A DNA stretch of 64,000 nucleotides from an uncultured Saccharospirillaceae bacterium (GCA_947499545.1 CANMOZ010000009.1:1-64000), one strand, 5' to 3'. Positions 17,831-26,844 are shown, counted from the stretch's first letter. Notes: generated from the sequence alone by a model not told the origin. Translations and numbers: made by a program.

Positions 17831-17911
17831 TTACTTCAACCTATCGTTCATTGTTACAACAGTTGTCTTCGACCCTTTCGATATTAATAATTTCGTGTAA
17901 TCCAACTTCAT
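17831..17911 (-). CDS. Putative RiPP-like precursor peptide, 26 residues
   Basis: This short ORF lies immediately upstream of the HExxH gene and was found by reading the minus strand. ATG at 17911 follows GGAG by six bases (GGAGTTTCCTATG). The product starts MKLDYTKLL and ends TVVTMNDRLK. An in-frame ATG at 17923 lacks a ribosome site. It has no Cys, His or Trp; its C-terminal third holds Asn, Asp and Arg, and Asn or Asp would be plausible beta-hydroxylation targets. The calling evidence is position, ribosome site, hairpin and promoter. No homolog is known to me, and such a short ORF can arise by chance. Confidence 0.5.
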   Translation of the reverse strand: MKLDYTKLLISKGSKTTVVTMNDRLK

Positions 17912-17983
17912 AGGAAACTCCATTTTATATAAGTATATTTTAAGTAAAGTCATATCAGAGCATTCTCTAACTGACCCAGAAAC

Positions 17984-18011
17984 TTATTACACAACTAAAC
18001 TCTCATGTCAA
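17984..18011 (-). promoter_or_regulatory. Candidate promoter of the peptide cassette
   Basis: TTGACA (18006-18011) and TAATAA (17984-17989) are spaced by 16 bp on the minus strand. They lie about 70 bases upstream of the peptide start codon, inside very AT-rich DNA. The remaining upstream stretch to 18393 (about 380 bases) holds only AT-rich sequence with no ORF I would defend. Confidence 0.5.
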
Positions 18012-18393
18012 AACCGGACACTCCACACATCAAAAAAATAATAATAAACTATTACTTCTTAAAAAATATTTAAAAATAAAATATTTGCAAATGAAATCAG
18101 ACTTCAATTCCACGCAGACAAAACCAAATAGCAATACCGACCAAACACTGACACACCTGTAGGATAAAGCCACAACAACCAATAACGACCGTCCATTAAT
18201 GAACAACCATGAACGTTGAAAGCAAAATATTTCGTCTTTATACCTGTTTGCAAGATATCGAAGAATAATTAAACGCTTTGATTGTAAATTTGGGATTATT
18301 TCAAGAATGGGCGTTAAGATAATTTAAATGAAAGGGTAATGATAGAATGAAGCAGCTCCATAACCAAATGCACATTAACTCCCACTTCAAATT

Positions 18394-18415
18394 ATGAGGG
18401 CAGTTAAGCCCTCAT
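18394..18415 (-). terminator. Hairpin after the DUF4153 gene
   Basis: The 8-bp repeat ATGAGGGC/GCCCTCAT with a six-base loop lies six bases past the stop codon of the DUF4153 gene. The following sequence is AT-rich but has no clear T-run, so termination is likely but not certain. Confidence 0.55.
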
Positions 18416-18421
18416 CTATGT

Positions 18422-20200
18422 TTATGACGCTGGAGGTACACTCAAAATCAAGTCATCCACATGCACTTCGGACCATCGAGAAGGCTTTAACGTGAACTCC
18501 CCTGTAGACAGTCGCTCCATTAATTCGTTAGGTGACAACTTTGGTTTTTTGTTCTCTGACCAATGTTGATTAAAGGTTAGAGATTTCCATGTTTCCTGCT
18601 CTAAGTAAAACAACCAGTAGGTATCATAATGCCCTTGTCGTTCAATCAGGAGGTATTCCGAGTCTCCCTGACCGTCAAGATTGATGGCTTTTACAAAAAA
18701 ACCATCCACATGCTCTAGTCGCCACGTTGATTCTTGTGCCCATTCGTATAATGCATCGGTAAACCCATCCGGCAGTGTTGTCCCATCTAATAGCTCGACA
18801 AAGGCCACAAAATCCTCTTTCGTTTTAATGCTTTTCGACTGGGTGTTTTCGATTAAGGCTTTTATATCGCCACTCAGCACTGGATACTCTGCCTCAAATC
18901 GTGCTTGTAGTTGCTTTAATGCAATAAAACCAGGCTCACCCAGTTGATTTCGCAGGTAACGGTAATCAAAATCCTTTGGCGATACTTCTTTAGAGTCTAA
19001 TCGTGCTAACTGGCTGGAAAGGGTTATTTTTCTAAAGTCCAACACTGGGCTATTTATTATCAACAAAACAATCATCATTACCCAAGAGGAAGCCTTGTTG
19101 ATTGAACCCATCTGACTCGCCCAAGCGCCTTTTAATCTGAAAATCGCTATGGCATAGCTAACAACAAACAGGGTTATCAACGCCCAAACGAGGATGGCCC
19201 AACAGCGATCAAGCGTCCAGCCATATTGTTCTATGCGTAAAGAAAGCCCATAAAGGCTGATCATGCTGTAGATGGGTAACAATACAATGGCCACAGTGAC
19301 CAATCGATCTACCCATTTTATATAAGGCGACTCTGACTTTCCTTGGTAGACAGCGTTAACGATAAATAAGAGAAGTGCTTGGAGCGTCAAGATAAGAAAA
19401 CTGCCACCCGCATTCCAAAGGCTATCAAGACCTTTTATAGGCAGAAAACACAAAAATAAAATCGACACAAAAGCAAGAACCACCAGCAAATACTTCATTA
19501 ATATTTGAATAATGCCAGCCATACTATCGATCAAATGAGTCTTTCGAGTTAACAATAAAATTCCGGTGCCTTGGGCAAGAGTTAATACGGGGTAGAAAAA
19601 CCATTTCTCGGTAAAAAGATCGTAGAAAAATGAAATATTGATCATTTCAAATAACTTAGCCCAGAGCATTAACACGCCCCAGAAACACAACACAAAGGCC
19701 CAGGCCAAACTCAGCGTTAAAGCATTCCTCCAAGAGTACTGAAACATTTGCTCGTAAAGAGGGTTTGATTGTGAGGTTCTTGATTGAATTAACATCAATG
19801 CGATAAAAGAGGCTATCCCCATACTGACAACAAAGCCGAAGATGATGTTGCTGGCATAATCGAAGCCTCTATCACCGACTTGGCTGCCAACATAAAGACC
19901 TAACAAACCGGCTAAAGCACCATAGCCCAGCGTAAATAAGACGCGCTGTTTCGATACCCCCTCCCCAAGGACCAATAACAGCATCGTCGGTGTCACCATA
20001 AAAAAGCTGTACAACCCCATCAACCAATGCGCATGAGGAAAAGGCCAAACATGGTGTTCAATCGCCTGATGTAACCCAAACAGCCCAAGCCCCTGAGCAA
20101 GGGCAATCACCATCAATCCAACCGTTAAAGGTTGCTTAATCTTGAATTCTCTCAACATATTGTTATCTATCACCTTGGAATAAAGCGTTCGGTTTAGCAT
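18422..20200 (-). CDS. DUF4153 multi-spanning membrane protein
   Basis: This 592-residue protein has about ten hydrophobic helices in its first 400 residues and a soluble C-terminal domain of about 190 residues. The segment IEQYGWTLDRCWAILVWAL is characteristic of DUF4153. The family has no established function. ATG 20200 has GGTGATG upstream; an internal ATG at 20158 after AAGGTG is an alternative. It is divergent from the aldehyde dehydrogenase and, unlike the neighbouring cassette, has ordinary composition. Confidence 0.82.
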   Translation of the reverse strand: MLNRTLYSKVIDNNMLREFKIKQPLTVGLMVIALAQGLGLFGLHQAIEHHVWPFPHAHWLMGLYSFFMVTPTMLLLVLGEGVSKQRVLFTLGYGALAGLLGLYVGSQVGDRGFDYASNIIFGFVVSMGIASFIALMLIQSRTSQSNPLYEQMFQYSWRNALTLSLAWAFVLCFWGVLMLWAKLFEMINISFFYDLFTEKWFFYPVLTLAQGTGILLLTRKTHLIDSMAGIIQILMKYLLVVLAFVSILFLCFLPIKGLDSLWNAGGSFLILTLQALLLFIVNAVYQGKSESPYIKWVDRLVTVAIVLLPIYSMISLYGLSLRIEQYGWTLDRCWAILVWALITLFVVSYAIAIFRLKGAWASQMGSINKASSWVMMIVLLIINSPVLDFRKITLSSQLARLDSKEVSPKDFDYRYLRNQLGEPGFIALKQLQARFEAEYPVLSGDIKALIENTQSKSIKTKEDFVAFVELLDGTTLPDGFTDALYEWAQESTWRLEHVDGFFVKAINLDGQGDSEYLLIERQGHYDTYWLFYLEQETWKSLTFNQHWSENKKPKLSPNELMERLSTGEFTLKPSRWSEVHVDDLILSVPPAS

Positions 20201-20435
20201 TGCATCACCCGGCGTTGGATTAAGCGGCGGTTGGAAAGTTCAGACCTATCCCCACGAAAGAAAGGGGCTTAACACCAAACCAGGTTTCCAGCCAAAATAG
20301 TCGAGTTTCACGATTTAAAATGATACGAACGGGTCAAGCACACACAATGTCTCATTAGATCCATTGGTCTCTTACCTTTTCAAGCGTATGCTGGGATTTT
20401 TCAGCCACCTTGTACTAAACCCTAGGAGCATATGG

Positions 20436-21956
20436 ATGCGCTATCCCAGACCGAACTCTTCTGAGTCATCGATCACTCTCAAACCTCGCTACGACAATTA
20501 TATTGGCGGCAACTGGAGCAAACCCTCAAAGGGCCGCTATTTTGACTCGATTAGTCCGATCACGGGCGAATCCTATGCAGAAGTCGCTCGCTCGGATGAG
20601 CAAGACATTGAATGGGCATTAGATGCCGCTCACGCAGCCTTCCCTCAATGGTCCACAACCCCGCCTGCAGAGAGAGCCAATCGCTTACTGAAGATAGCTG
20701 ATCGCATCGAAGCGAACCTAGAACGACTCGCCATCATCGAAACATGGGATAACGGAAAAGCCATTCGAGAAACCCTGAACGCCGATCTGCCATTGGTCGT
20801 GGATCATTTCCGGTATTTTGCAGGCTGCTTGCGCGCAGAGGAAGGCAGCTTGGCTGAACTGGACGCATCCACCACCTCCATGCACCGACAGGAACCCATC
20901 GGCGTGGTTGGGCAAATCATTCCCTGGAATTTCCCACTGCTGATGGCTGCCTGGAAACTAGCACCCGCTCTTGCAGCAGGCTGTACCGTTGTGCTCAAGC
21001 CTGCTGAACAAACGCCCATTTCCATCATGGAGATGATCGATCTCATTAGCGATTTACTGCCAGCCGGGGTCATCAATATTGTCCAAGGCTTTGGACAAGA
21101 AGCTGGACAAGCACTGGCATCAAGCAACCGCATCGCCAAGCTGGCCTTTACCGGTTCCACAGCCGTTGGCCACACAATTCTCCAGCAAGCGGCTCAAACA
21201 CTGATCCCATCAACCGTCGAGCTCGGAGGCAAGTCACCTAACCTGTACTTTGCCGACGTCATGGAACAGGATGATGACTTCATCAGCAAAGCGGTTGAGG
21301 GAGCCCTGATGACCTTTTTCAATCAGGGAGAGGTCTGCACCTGCCCTTCCAGAGCCCTCATTCAGGAATCGATTTATGAGCCTTTCCTGGAGCAAGTCCT
21401 CAATCGAGCGCAGCAGATTGTTCAAGGCGACCCTTTGGACACCGAAACCATGATTGGGGCACAAGCCAGTGCAGAGCAGTTTGATAAGATTCTGTCGTAC
21501 ATCAGTCTGGGACAATCCGAAGGGGCTCAGCTTCTGCTGGGAGGGCAAGCCAAAAAGCTGGCTGGCGACTTGAAGGGAGGCTTCTACATCGAGCCCACGA
21601 TATTGAAAGGGAACAACCAAATGCGGGTCTTCCAAGAAGAGATCTTCGGCCCAGCTCTTGGCATCACAACCTTTCGAGACGAGGCAGAAGCACTTCGCAT
21701 CGCAAACGATACCGAATATGGGCTCGGCGCAGGCATTTGGACCAAAAACCTGGATCGAGTGCATCGGATGACACAAAACTTACAAGCCGGTCGTGTTTGG
21801 GTTAACTGTTATCATTTGTATCCCGCGCATGCCGCTTTTGGGGGCTACAAAAAATCAGGCATTGGGCGAGAAACCCATAAAATGGCCCTAAAACACTACC
21901 AGCAAACCAAAAACATCATCATCAGTCACGACAACCAACCCCTTGGCCTATTTTAA
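20436..21956 (+). CDS. NAD-dependent aldehyde dehydrogenase, ExaC/AldB type
   Basis: This 506-residue enzyme has the length of the ExaC/AldB acetaldehyde dehydrogenases, which oxidise aldehydes to acids. IIPWNFPLLMAAWKLAPALA and FTGSTAVGHTI form the NAD-binding site, VELGGKSPN carries the general base Glu, and NQGEVCTCPSRALIQ carries the catalytic Cys. The C-terminal EIFGPALGITTF and FGGYKKSGIGRE complete the fold. The frame is open further upstream, but ATG 20436 follows AGGAG by seven bases and gives the family length. No alcohol dehydrogenase is adjacent. A hairpin follows the stop. Confidence 0.93.
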   Translation: MRYPRPNSSESSITLKPRYDNYIGGNWSKPSKGRYFDSISPITGESYAEVARSDEQDIEWALDAAHAAFPQWSTTPPAERANRLLKIADRIEANLERLAIIETWDNGKAIRETLNADLPLVVDHFRYFAGCLRAEEGSLAELDASTTSMHRQEPIGVVGQIIPWNFPLLMAAWKLAPALAAGCTVVLKPAEQTPISIMEMIDLISDLLPAGVINIVQGFGQEAGQALASSNRIAKLAFTGSTAVGHTILQQAAQTLIPSTVELGGKSPNLYFADVMEQDDDFISKAVEGALMTFFNQGEVCTCPSRALIQESIYEPFLEQVLNRAQQIVQGDPLDTETMIGAQASAEQFDKILSYISLGQSEGAQLLLGGQAKKLAGDLKGGFYIEPTILKGNNQMRVFQEEIFGPALGITTFRDEAEALRIANDTEYGLGAGIWTKNLDRVHRMTQNLQAGRVWVNCYHLYPAHAAFGGYKKSGIGRETHKMALKHYQQTKNIIISHDNQPLGLF

Positions 21957-21974
21957 AGGCTTATTCTGCCCACC

Positions 21975-21997
21975 AGGCTCAGCGTTCGGCTGAGCCT
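21975..21997 (+). terminator. Hairpin after aldehyde dehydrogenase
   Basis: A perfect 9-bp stem (AGGCTCAGC/GCTGAGCCT) has a GTTCG loop. The following bases (ATACTCT) are not a strong T-run, so it may be a weak terminator or attenuate into the downstream kinase gene. Confidence 0.55.
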
Positions 21998-22039
21998 ATA
22001 CTCTAAGGGAGTGCTCAGAACCCAGGGCGGGGTTTCCCT

Positions 22040-24034
22040 TTGTTCCGCAACGCGATTTCAAACTTTAACCGTTCATTATTAGCAAAACGTTTGCTGATCG
22101 GTATCTTATTGTTTAGCTCGGCTGTTACCTTGCTCACAACGTTGGCCGTGCTCATTAATGATTACCGCCAAGATATGTCGGTAACGGAAGAGAATCTTGA
22201 ACAGATCAAAGCCAGCAACCTTAATAGCCTGGCATTGAGTATTTGGAATTATGACGATGAGCAAATCTATTTACAGCTAGACGGTATCTTAAACTTCCCA
22301 GCCATCAGCTATGTTTCCTTATTGAGTACTCATAATGTTCTGTACGAGCGAGGCACCCAAAAAGAATCAAACTGGATTGAAGCATTAAAATTAGACGTTA
22401 AGTTTGAAGACGAGCGGGTCGCACAACTGAGCATGCACATTGACTATGGTGCACTCTACAATCGCTTATTCAACAAAGCCATGATTATCATGGTCAGCCA
22501 ATTCATTAAAACGTTTTTAGTGTCCTTGTTTATTTTATTACTTGCGCAAAGCCTTATTACTCGGCATCTCGTTAAAATGTCTGAGTATGCAGGTCAGTTA
22601 AATTTAAATAATTTAGATCGCGTTTTAGAACTGGATCGTCGTCCGATGAAAGATGAATTAAGTGACGTCGTCAAATCCGTTAATTTTATGCGAGAAAGCC
22701 TCAAGCAAGACATTGCAAAACGCGAAGAAGCAGAGCGTGCTTTGGACCACAGTCAAAAACGACTCCGTTTAGCTTTAGACACCGCTAACTTAGGCATCAT
22801 GGAAGTCAATTTAAATAATTTTCATTGTCAAGCAGACGAGCGATTTGCTGAGCAATTAGGGTTTCATCGTGATCAGTTCCAAAGCCTACAAGACCCATGG
22901 CTATGGTGGGTAGAACAAATGGAAGCCGAAGATCGGAAAAACGTTGAGGCTTGTATCGAAAACTTAACGAAAGGCCAGCTGCACCAAGCCGACATCCAAG
23001 TTGCCATGCGATCTACTCATGCAGATCACTCCCAGATTTATTTTCGTTTATTAATGACGCTTACGGGGAAGCATGATGACCCAGAAGCCACACTGCTTTG
23101 CAGTCAGTGGGACGTTACTGAACAAGTACTCAACCATCAGCGTATTCAAATGCTCAATCAAAACTTGGAGCAGAAAGTTAAAGATCGAACCCAAGCACTT
23201 CAAAGCTCTAACCATGAATTAAAATCAGCGCTCAATAAACTGGAGGATGTCATTGAACAGTTGAAATCCACTCAACAGCAACTCATCCTAAATGAAAAAA
23301 TGGCAACGCTCGGGCACTTACTCTTTGGCGTTGCACATGAACTCAATACTCCCCTTGGCATTTGTACCACCGCCATTTCTGCATCTGAAAAACTTATAAA
23401 AGATATAAAAGAAAGAGTAAGCGAAAAAGAAATGGTTGCATTAAACGAGCTGGAAGAATATACGCAGCTTATTCAAAGCAACATTCTACGTGCTATTCAA
23501 ATCATTAAAGCGTTCAAAGAGCTTTCGGTTGATCAAAGTGAGCCTTTAGAAGTCATCGACCTTTTGAAGTTTACCCATGATATTGTTTCGATATTAACGC
23601 CAGAGATTCCACAGCACTTAAAAATTCAAATTACAGGCGTTGATTCACTCGAAATTTCAACTTACCCCAACACACTCAAAAAAGTCATAGAAGCTTTGGT
23701 ACTCAATGCCAAGCTCCACGCCTTTGAAGCACAGCAAGAAGGCTTGATACGCATTCATATCACGGTTGAAAACAATAATGCTGTTATTAATGTGATGGAT
23801 AACGGTAAAGGCATTGGTGAACAAGAAAAGAAAAAAATCTTCGATGCATTTTTTACGACTAAACGCAATCAAGGCGGTCTTGGTTTAGGTTTAAACATTA
23901 CTTACAACCTTGTGCATGGCGTGCTGGGTGGGAACATAAGCTGTGATAATGTAGCAACAGGGGGAGCAAGCTTTACTGTCAGCATTCCTATTCACCACAA
24001 GCCTATGATCAGCGATAACGCTAAACAGGCTTAA
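22040..24034 (+). CDS. Membrane sensor histidine kinase
   Basis: This 664-residue kinase has a first membrane helix (about 17-39), a periplasmic segment of about 105 residues, a second helix (about 148-170), a HAMP-like linker, a PAS-like domain (about 240-365) and a coiled coil. HisKA follows with His433 in VAHELNTPLG, and then HATPase_c (NAKLHAF, DNGKGIG, GGLGLGLN). There is no receiver domain and no response regulator gene nearby. The only plausible start for this frame is TTG 22040. It is separated from ppk2 by nine bases, so the two are likely one operon. Signal unknown. Confidence 0.88.
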   Translation: MFRNAISNFNRSLLAKRLLIGILLFSSAVTLLTTLAVLINDYRQDMSVTEENLEQIKASNLNSLALSIWNYDDEQIYLQLDGILNFPAISYVSLLSTHNVLYERGTQKESNWIEALKLDVKFEDERVAQLSMHIDYGALYNRLFNKAMIIMVSQFIKTFLVSLFILLLAQSLITRHLVKMSEYAGQLNLNNLDRVLELDRRPMKDELSDVVKSVNFMRESLKQDIAKREEAERALDHSQKRLRLALDTANLGIMEVNLNNFHCQADERFAEQLGFHRDQFQSLQDPWLWWVEQMEAEDRKNVEACIENLTKGQLHQADIQVAMRSTHADHSQIYFRLLMTLTGKHDDPEATLLCSQWDVTEQVLNHQRIQMLNQNLEQKVKDRTQALQSSNHELKSALNKLEDVIEQLKSTQQQLILNEKMATLGHLLFGVAHELNTPLGICTTAISASEKLIKDIKERVSEKEMVALNELEEYTQLIQSNILRAIQIIKAFKELSVDQSEPLEVIDLLKFTHDIVSILTPEIPQHLKIQITGVDSLEISTYPNTLKKVIEALVLNAKLHAFEAQQEGLIRIHITVENNNAVINVMDNGKGIGEQEKKKIFDAFFTTKRNQGGLGLGLNITYNLVHGVLGGNISCDNVATGGASFTVSIPIHHKPMISDNAKQA

Positions 24035-24043
24035 CCGCTTTGG

Positions 24044-24817
24044 ATGAACATGCAGAACTACGACAAAACGCTCAGAGCACTGCAAATTGAACTGATTAAA
24101 ATGCAGCACTGGATCAAAGAAACAGGCTATCGTTTGGTTATTCTATTTGAAGGGCGTGATACCGCAGGCAAGGGCGGTGCTATTCAGCGGTTCATTGAAC
24201 ACATGAATCCTCGTGGCGCACGCGTCGTTGCCTTGAACAAACCTTCAGATTCTGAACGCACCCAATGGTATTTCCAACGATACATTCAGCATTTACCTTC
24301 AGCAGGGGAAATTGTTCTCTTTGATCGCTCTTGGTATAACCGTGCGGGGGTAGAACCCGTCATGGGGTTCTGCACTGATGCAGAGTATCAACTCTTTTTA
24401 AGGCAAACACCTGAATTTGAGCACATGCTGGTCACATCGGGGGTTCATTTAATTAAATTTTGGTTTTCTATATCCCAAAAGGTTCAAGCCAAACGACTCA
24501 AAAAACGTGAGACAGACCCTCTCAAACAATGGAAGCTCACCCCTATTGATCGTGCAGCACAAACGCACTGGGAGGCTTACACGCAAGCAAAAGAAATAAT
24601 GTTTTCTCATACCCATCGTACTTGGGCACCTTGGACCATTGTGCAGTCTAATATTAAGCGGCAAGCCCGCATCAATGCGATCCGACATGTACTGAACGAA
24701 GTGCCTTACGACAATAAACTCCAGGGCAGTTTTTTAGAGATTGAGTCTAACATTGTGTCTTTACCCGGCTCACCTAAGGTAACGGCGCCCGTAGACTTTT
24801 CTGGGCCTATGGGTTAA
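24044..24817 (+). CDS. ppk2: Polyphosphate kinase 2, class I
   Basis: This 257-residue single-domain PPK2 transfers phosphate between polyphosphate and nucleoside diphosphates. Walker A is GRDTAGKGG (residues 38-46), followed by the lid segment and Walker B LFDRSWYNR (about 92-100). KFWFSISQKVQAKRL and KQWKLTPID are typical of the family. One-domain class I enzymes generally phosphorylate nucleoside diphosphates (ADP or GDP). It lies nine bases after the histidine kinase, so it is probably co-transcribed with it, which is an unusual pairing. Confidence 0.92.
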   Translation: MNMQNYDKTLRALQIELIKMQHWIKETGYRLVILFEGRDTAGKGGAIQRFIEHMNPRGARVVALNKPSDSERTQWYFQRYIQHLPSAGEIVLFDRSWYNRAGVEPVMGFCTDAEYQLFLRQTPEFEHMLVTSGVHLIKFWFSISQKVQAKRLKKRETDPLKQWKLTPIDRAAQTHWEAYTQAKEIMFSHTHRTWAPWTIVQSNIKRQARINAIRHVLNEVPYDNKLQGSFLEIESNIVSLPGSPKVTAPVDFSGPMG

Positions 24818-24982
24818 GGGTTCACGCAAAGAATACAGCGATTCTATTGGTTAAATGTTGGGAATCAAATAACCCGTGCGAATCTGTAAAACTCATATCG
24901 CAATAATTGTGGACAGACGTGAGGTTTAGGGCGTTTTCCATTTAGGGGGGGTATAAGACCATCCTTGGCCTTAAGGTCTCGA

Positions 24983-25011
24983 AGCCTGGAGGGCCATTAT
25001 TGGCCCAGGCT
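24983..25011 (-). terminator. Hairpin after the AlgP-like gene
   Basis: AGCCTGG-GGCC pairs with GGCCC-AGGCT around an AT loop, just past the minus-strand stop. No T-run follows, so confidence is modest. Confidence 0.45.
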
Positions 25012-25012
25012 A

Positions 25013-26134
25013 TTAACTTTCAGCAACCGCTTCTTCTTCCTTTACTGCTTTTTTAGCAGTGGACTTTTTAGCGGTGGTTTTTTTTGCTGTCGTCTTTTTC
25101 GCAGTTGTGCTTTTAGCAGAGGTCTTCTTCGCAGTCGTAGTCTTAGCAGTGGTTTTCTTTGCTGTAGACTTACGTGCTGTTTTACGCTTAGCGGTTGTTT
25201 CTTCGCTTGCTACAGCATCATTTGAATCCTCTACAACATCATCAGCGGCAACTTTAGCAGCCGTTGATTTTTTTGCGGTGGATTTTTTTGCTGTTGTTTT
25301 GCGAGTCGTTTTCTTCGCTGTCGTCGCTTTCTCTGCTACTTCAGATTCTGTCTTTTTAGCAGCGGTTTTGCGCTTAGCCGCGGTCTTCTTAGGCGCAGTT
25401 TCAGCACTTACTGCATCAGCAGTTGCTTCAGGCTCAGCTTCAGCCTTCTTCTTCGCCGTACTGCTGCGAGCGGTTGCCTTCTTAGCCGTCGTTTTGGCTT
25501 TAGGCTGAGTCTCTTCCGCTTGCTTTGAAGATTCCGCTACTGCTTCAACTTCAGAACCCTTTTCCGCTTCAGCAGTCTCTGCTTCAGGTCGACGTCCCGT
25601 TTTTACAAACTGACGTAAGGTTTCCAGATGATCCAGTTGCTCTTCGCTAAGCTTGCCTATTTTCTTGAGGTTTTGCAGGCGACGAACTTCTTGTTTCGCA
25701 TCTGCAAGCTCTTTTTTCAGGCGCTGCTTCTCTTCAAATTCTTGCTTCTGACGTTCCTGCTCTTCTTTGTATCGAGCTTCACGATCTTCTTGCTCTTTCT
25801 TGATCTTTTCCTGCAAGGCTTTGCGTTCTTCTTCTAAACGCTTGCGCTCTGCAAGACGAGCTTCTTCACGAGCTACGCGGGCTTCCTCTTCCTTACGAGC
25901 AACTTCAGGATCAATTGCAGGCTCAGCTGATTCGACTGGCGCTTCTTCAACGACCTCTTGAACTTCAGGTTCAGAAGGCTCGCCAAAACCAAGATCACCG
26001 CCAAGAAGGGCTTCAAGTTTCGCTATTTGGTCTTCGATATTTGGAGCGGCGTGTTCCTGCTTTTCTTGCTGTCTGATGAGCTTCTTATAGGAAGGGCGCT
26101 TAGAGTTTCGAGTATGTTTGTTAGCTTTTGCCAT
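25013..26134 (-). CDS. AlgP-like Lys/Ala-rich repetitive protein
   Basis: This 373-residue protein has two parts. Residues 1-165 include a basic start, an acidic stretch and a long Glu/Lys/Arg coiled coil (about 75-150). Residues 190-373 are low-complexity, with many copies of a TTAKK/STAKK unit broken by acidic patches. The tail resembles the histone H1-like domain of AlgP (AlgR3) of Pseudomonas, which suggests DNA binding or nucleoid association, but the N-terminal coiled coil differs. Repeat tracts like this can change length by slippage. ATG 26134 begins MAKANKHTRN. The repeat composition produces long spurious frames on the other strand. Confidence 0.75.
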   Translation of the reverse strand: MAKANKHTRNSKRPSYKKLIRQQEKQEHAAPNIEDQIAKLEALLGGDLGFGEPSEPEVQEVVEEAPVESAEPAIDPEVARKEEEARVAREEARLAERKRLEEERKALQEKIKKEQEDREARYKEEQERQKQEFEEKQRLKKELADAKQEVRRLQNLKKIGKLSEEQLDHLETLRQFVKTGRRPEAETAEAEKGSEVEAVAESSKQAEETQPKAKTTAKKATARSSTAKKKAEAEPEATADAVSAETAPKKTAAKRKTAAKKTESEVAEKATTAKKTTRKTTAKKSTAKKSTAAKVAADDVVEDSNDAVASEETTAKRKTARKSTAKKTTAKTTTAKKTSAKSTTAKKTTAKKTTAKKSTAKKAVKEEEAVAES

Positions 26135-26254
26135 TGATCAGTTGCTCTCTCCCACTGTACTAGGCTTCGAGGGCGGCTATTATACCTAGACTGACCACCA
26201 ACGCCAGGGCAAATTAACTTTAAATTTATCCTTTGGGTATGAAATCGGTCGTTT

Positions 26255-26392
26255 TTAGTGCAAATATTGATGAAAGACAACCTTTTTTAGCTGATAAACC
26301 TGGGCTTGATCGGCCGTAAGCGCAGACAAACCAGGGGTCGGATAATTACTAAGGTTTTTGTATGTATCAACCCACTTTCGCAAACAATCCAT
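26255..26392 (-). pseudogene. Possible IS3-type OrfA fragment
   Basis: A 45-codon ORF begins MDCLRKWVDTYKN and continues PGLSALTADQAQVYQLKK. The spacing of KWVDxY, a PG pair and a downstream xQxxxxLKK resembles the middle of IS3-family OrfA proteins, without their N-terminal HTH or leucine-zipper end. No terminal repeats are seen. The rest of 26135-26844, about 700 bases, contains no other recognisable gene. Confidence 0.25.
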
Positions 26393-26844
26393 GACGCACT
26401 CTCAGCACATCGCCGTTTTCAGGCACCCCAAATAAGGGCCCTATGTGCAAGAAAGCGTTGCTTAGCCTGTTGTTGCAGCCCCCTCATGAGAGGATCATTA
26501 AGCTGAGTTGTACAAAGACCTAATTTTTCCATCGCATTCAATGAGCAGCCACTAACGCCTCATGACTAGCCAGAAAATGTAACGTGATTACCCCATGGTG
26601 GGACCAAAAATTCGGAGAAACGGCAAATACTTCAAATATCAAAAAAGCGTTTTATTTTATGACAGTGCTACAACCATGCTTTTACGTTGACTCGCCCCTC
26701 ATTCTTTGGATTAAATGCTACGAATCAATCAGTAAGGATCGTTTGCCTGTCTCTTACTGGATACTCATTCATTGGCATTATCTTTAAAGCCTTAACCTTA
26801 CAGAGAAAGCTTTTCCTATTACCCCTTTTTCAAGGAAAACCGTT

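Noticed and set aside
18001-18040. Short minus-strand ORF beginning MCGVSGFD as a second peptide
   Set aside because: It has only 11 codons, no ribosome site, and overlaps the -35 of the cassette promoter.
21234-21776. 180-codon minus-strand frame inside the aldehyde dehydrogenase
   Set aside because: Shadow of a well-supported gene on the other strand with no start signal.
25059-25508. 149-codon plus-strand frame rich in Phe, Val and Ala
   Set aside because: It is the antisense of the Lys/Ala repeat tail of the AlgP-like gene; the codon pattern of the repeat keeps the opposite strand open.
25013-25560. Regular repeats that might suggest a CRISPR array
   Set aside because: The repeats are short, degenerate and in frame with a protein-coding tail, with no spacer structure.
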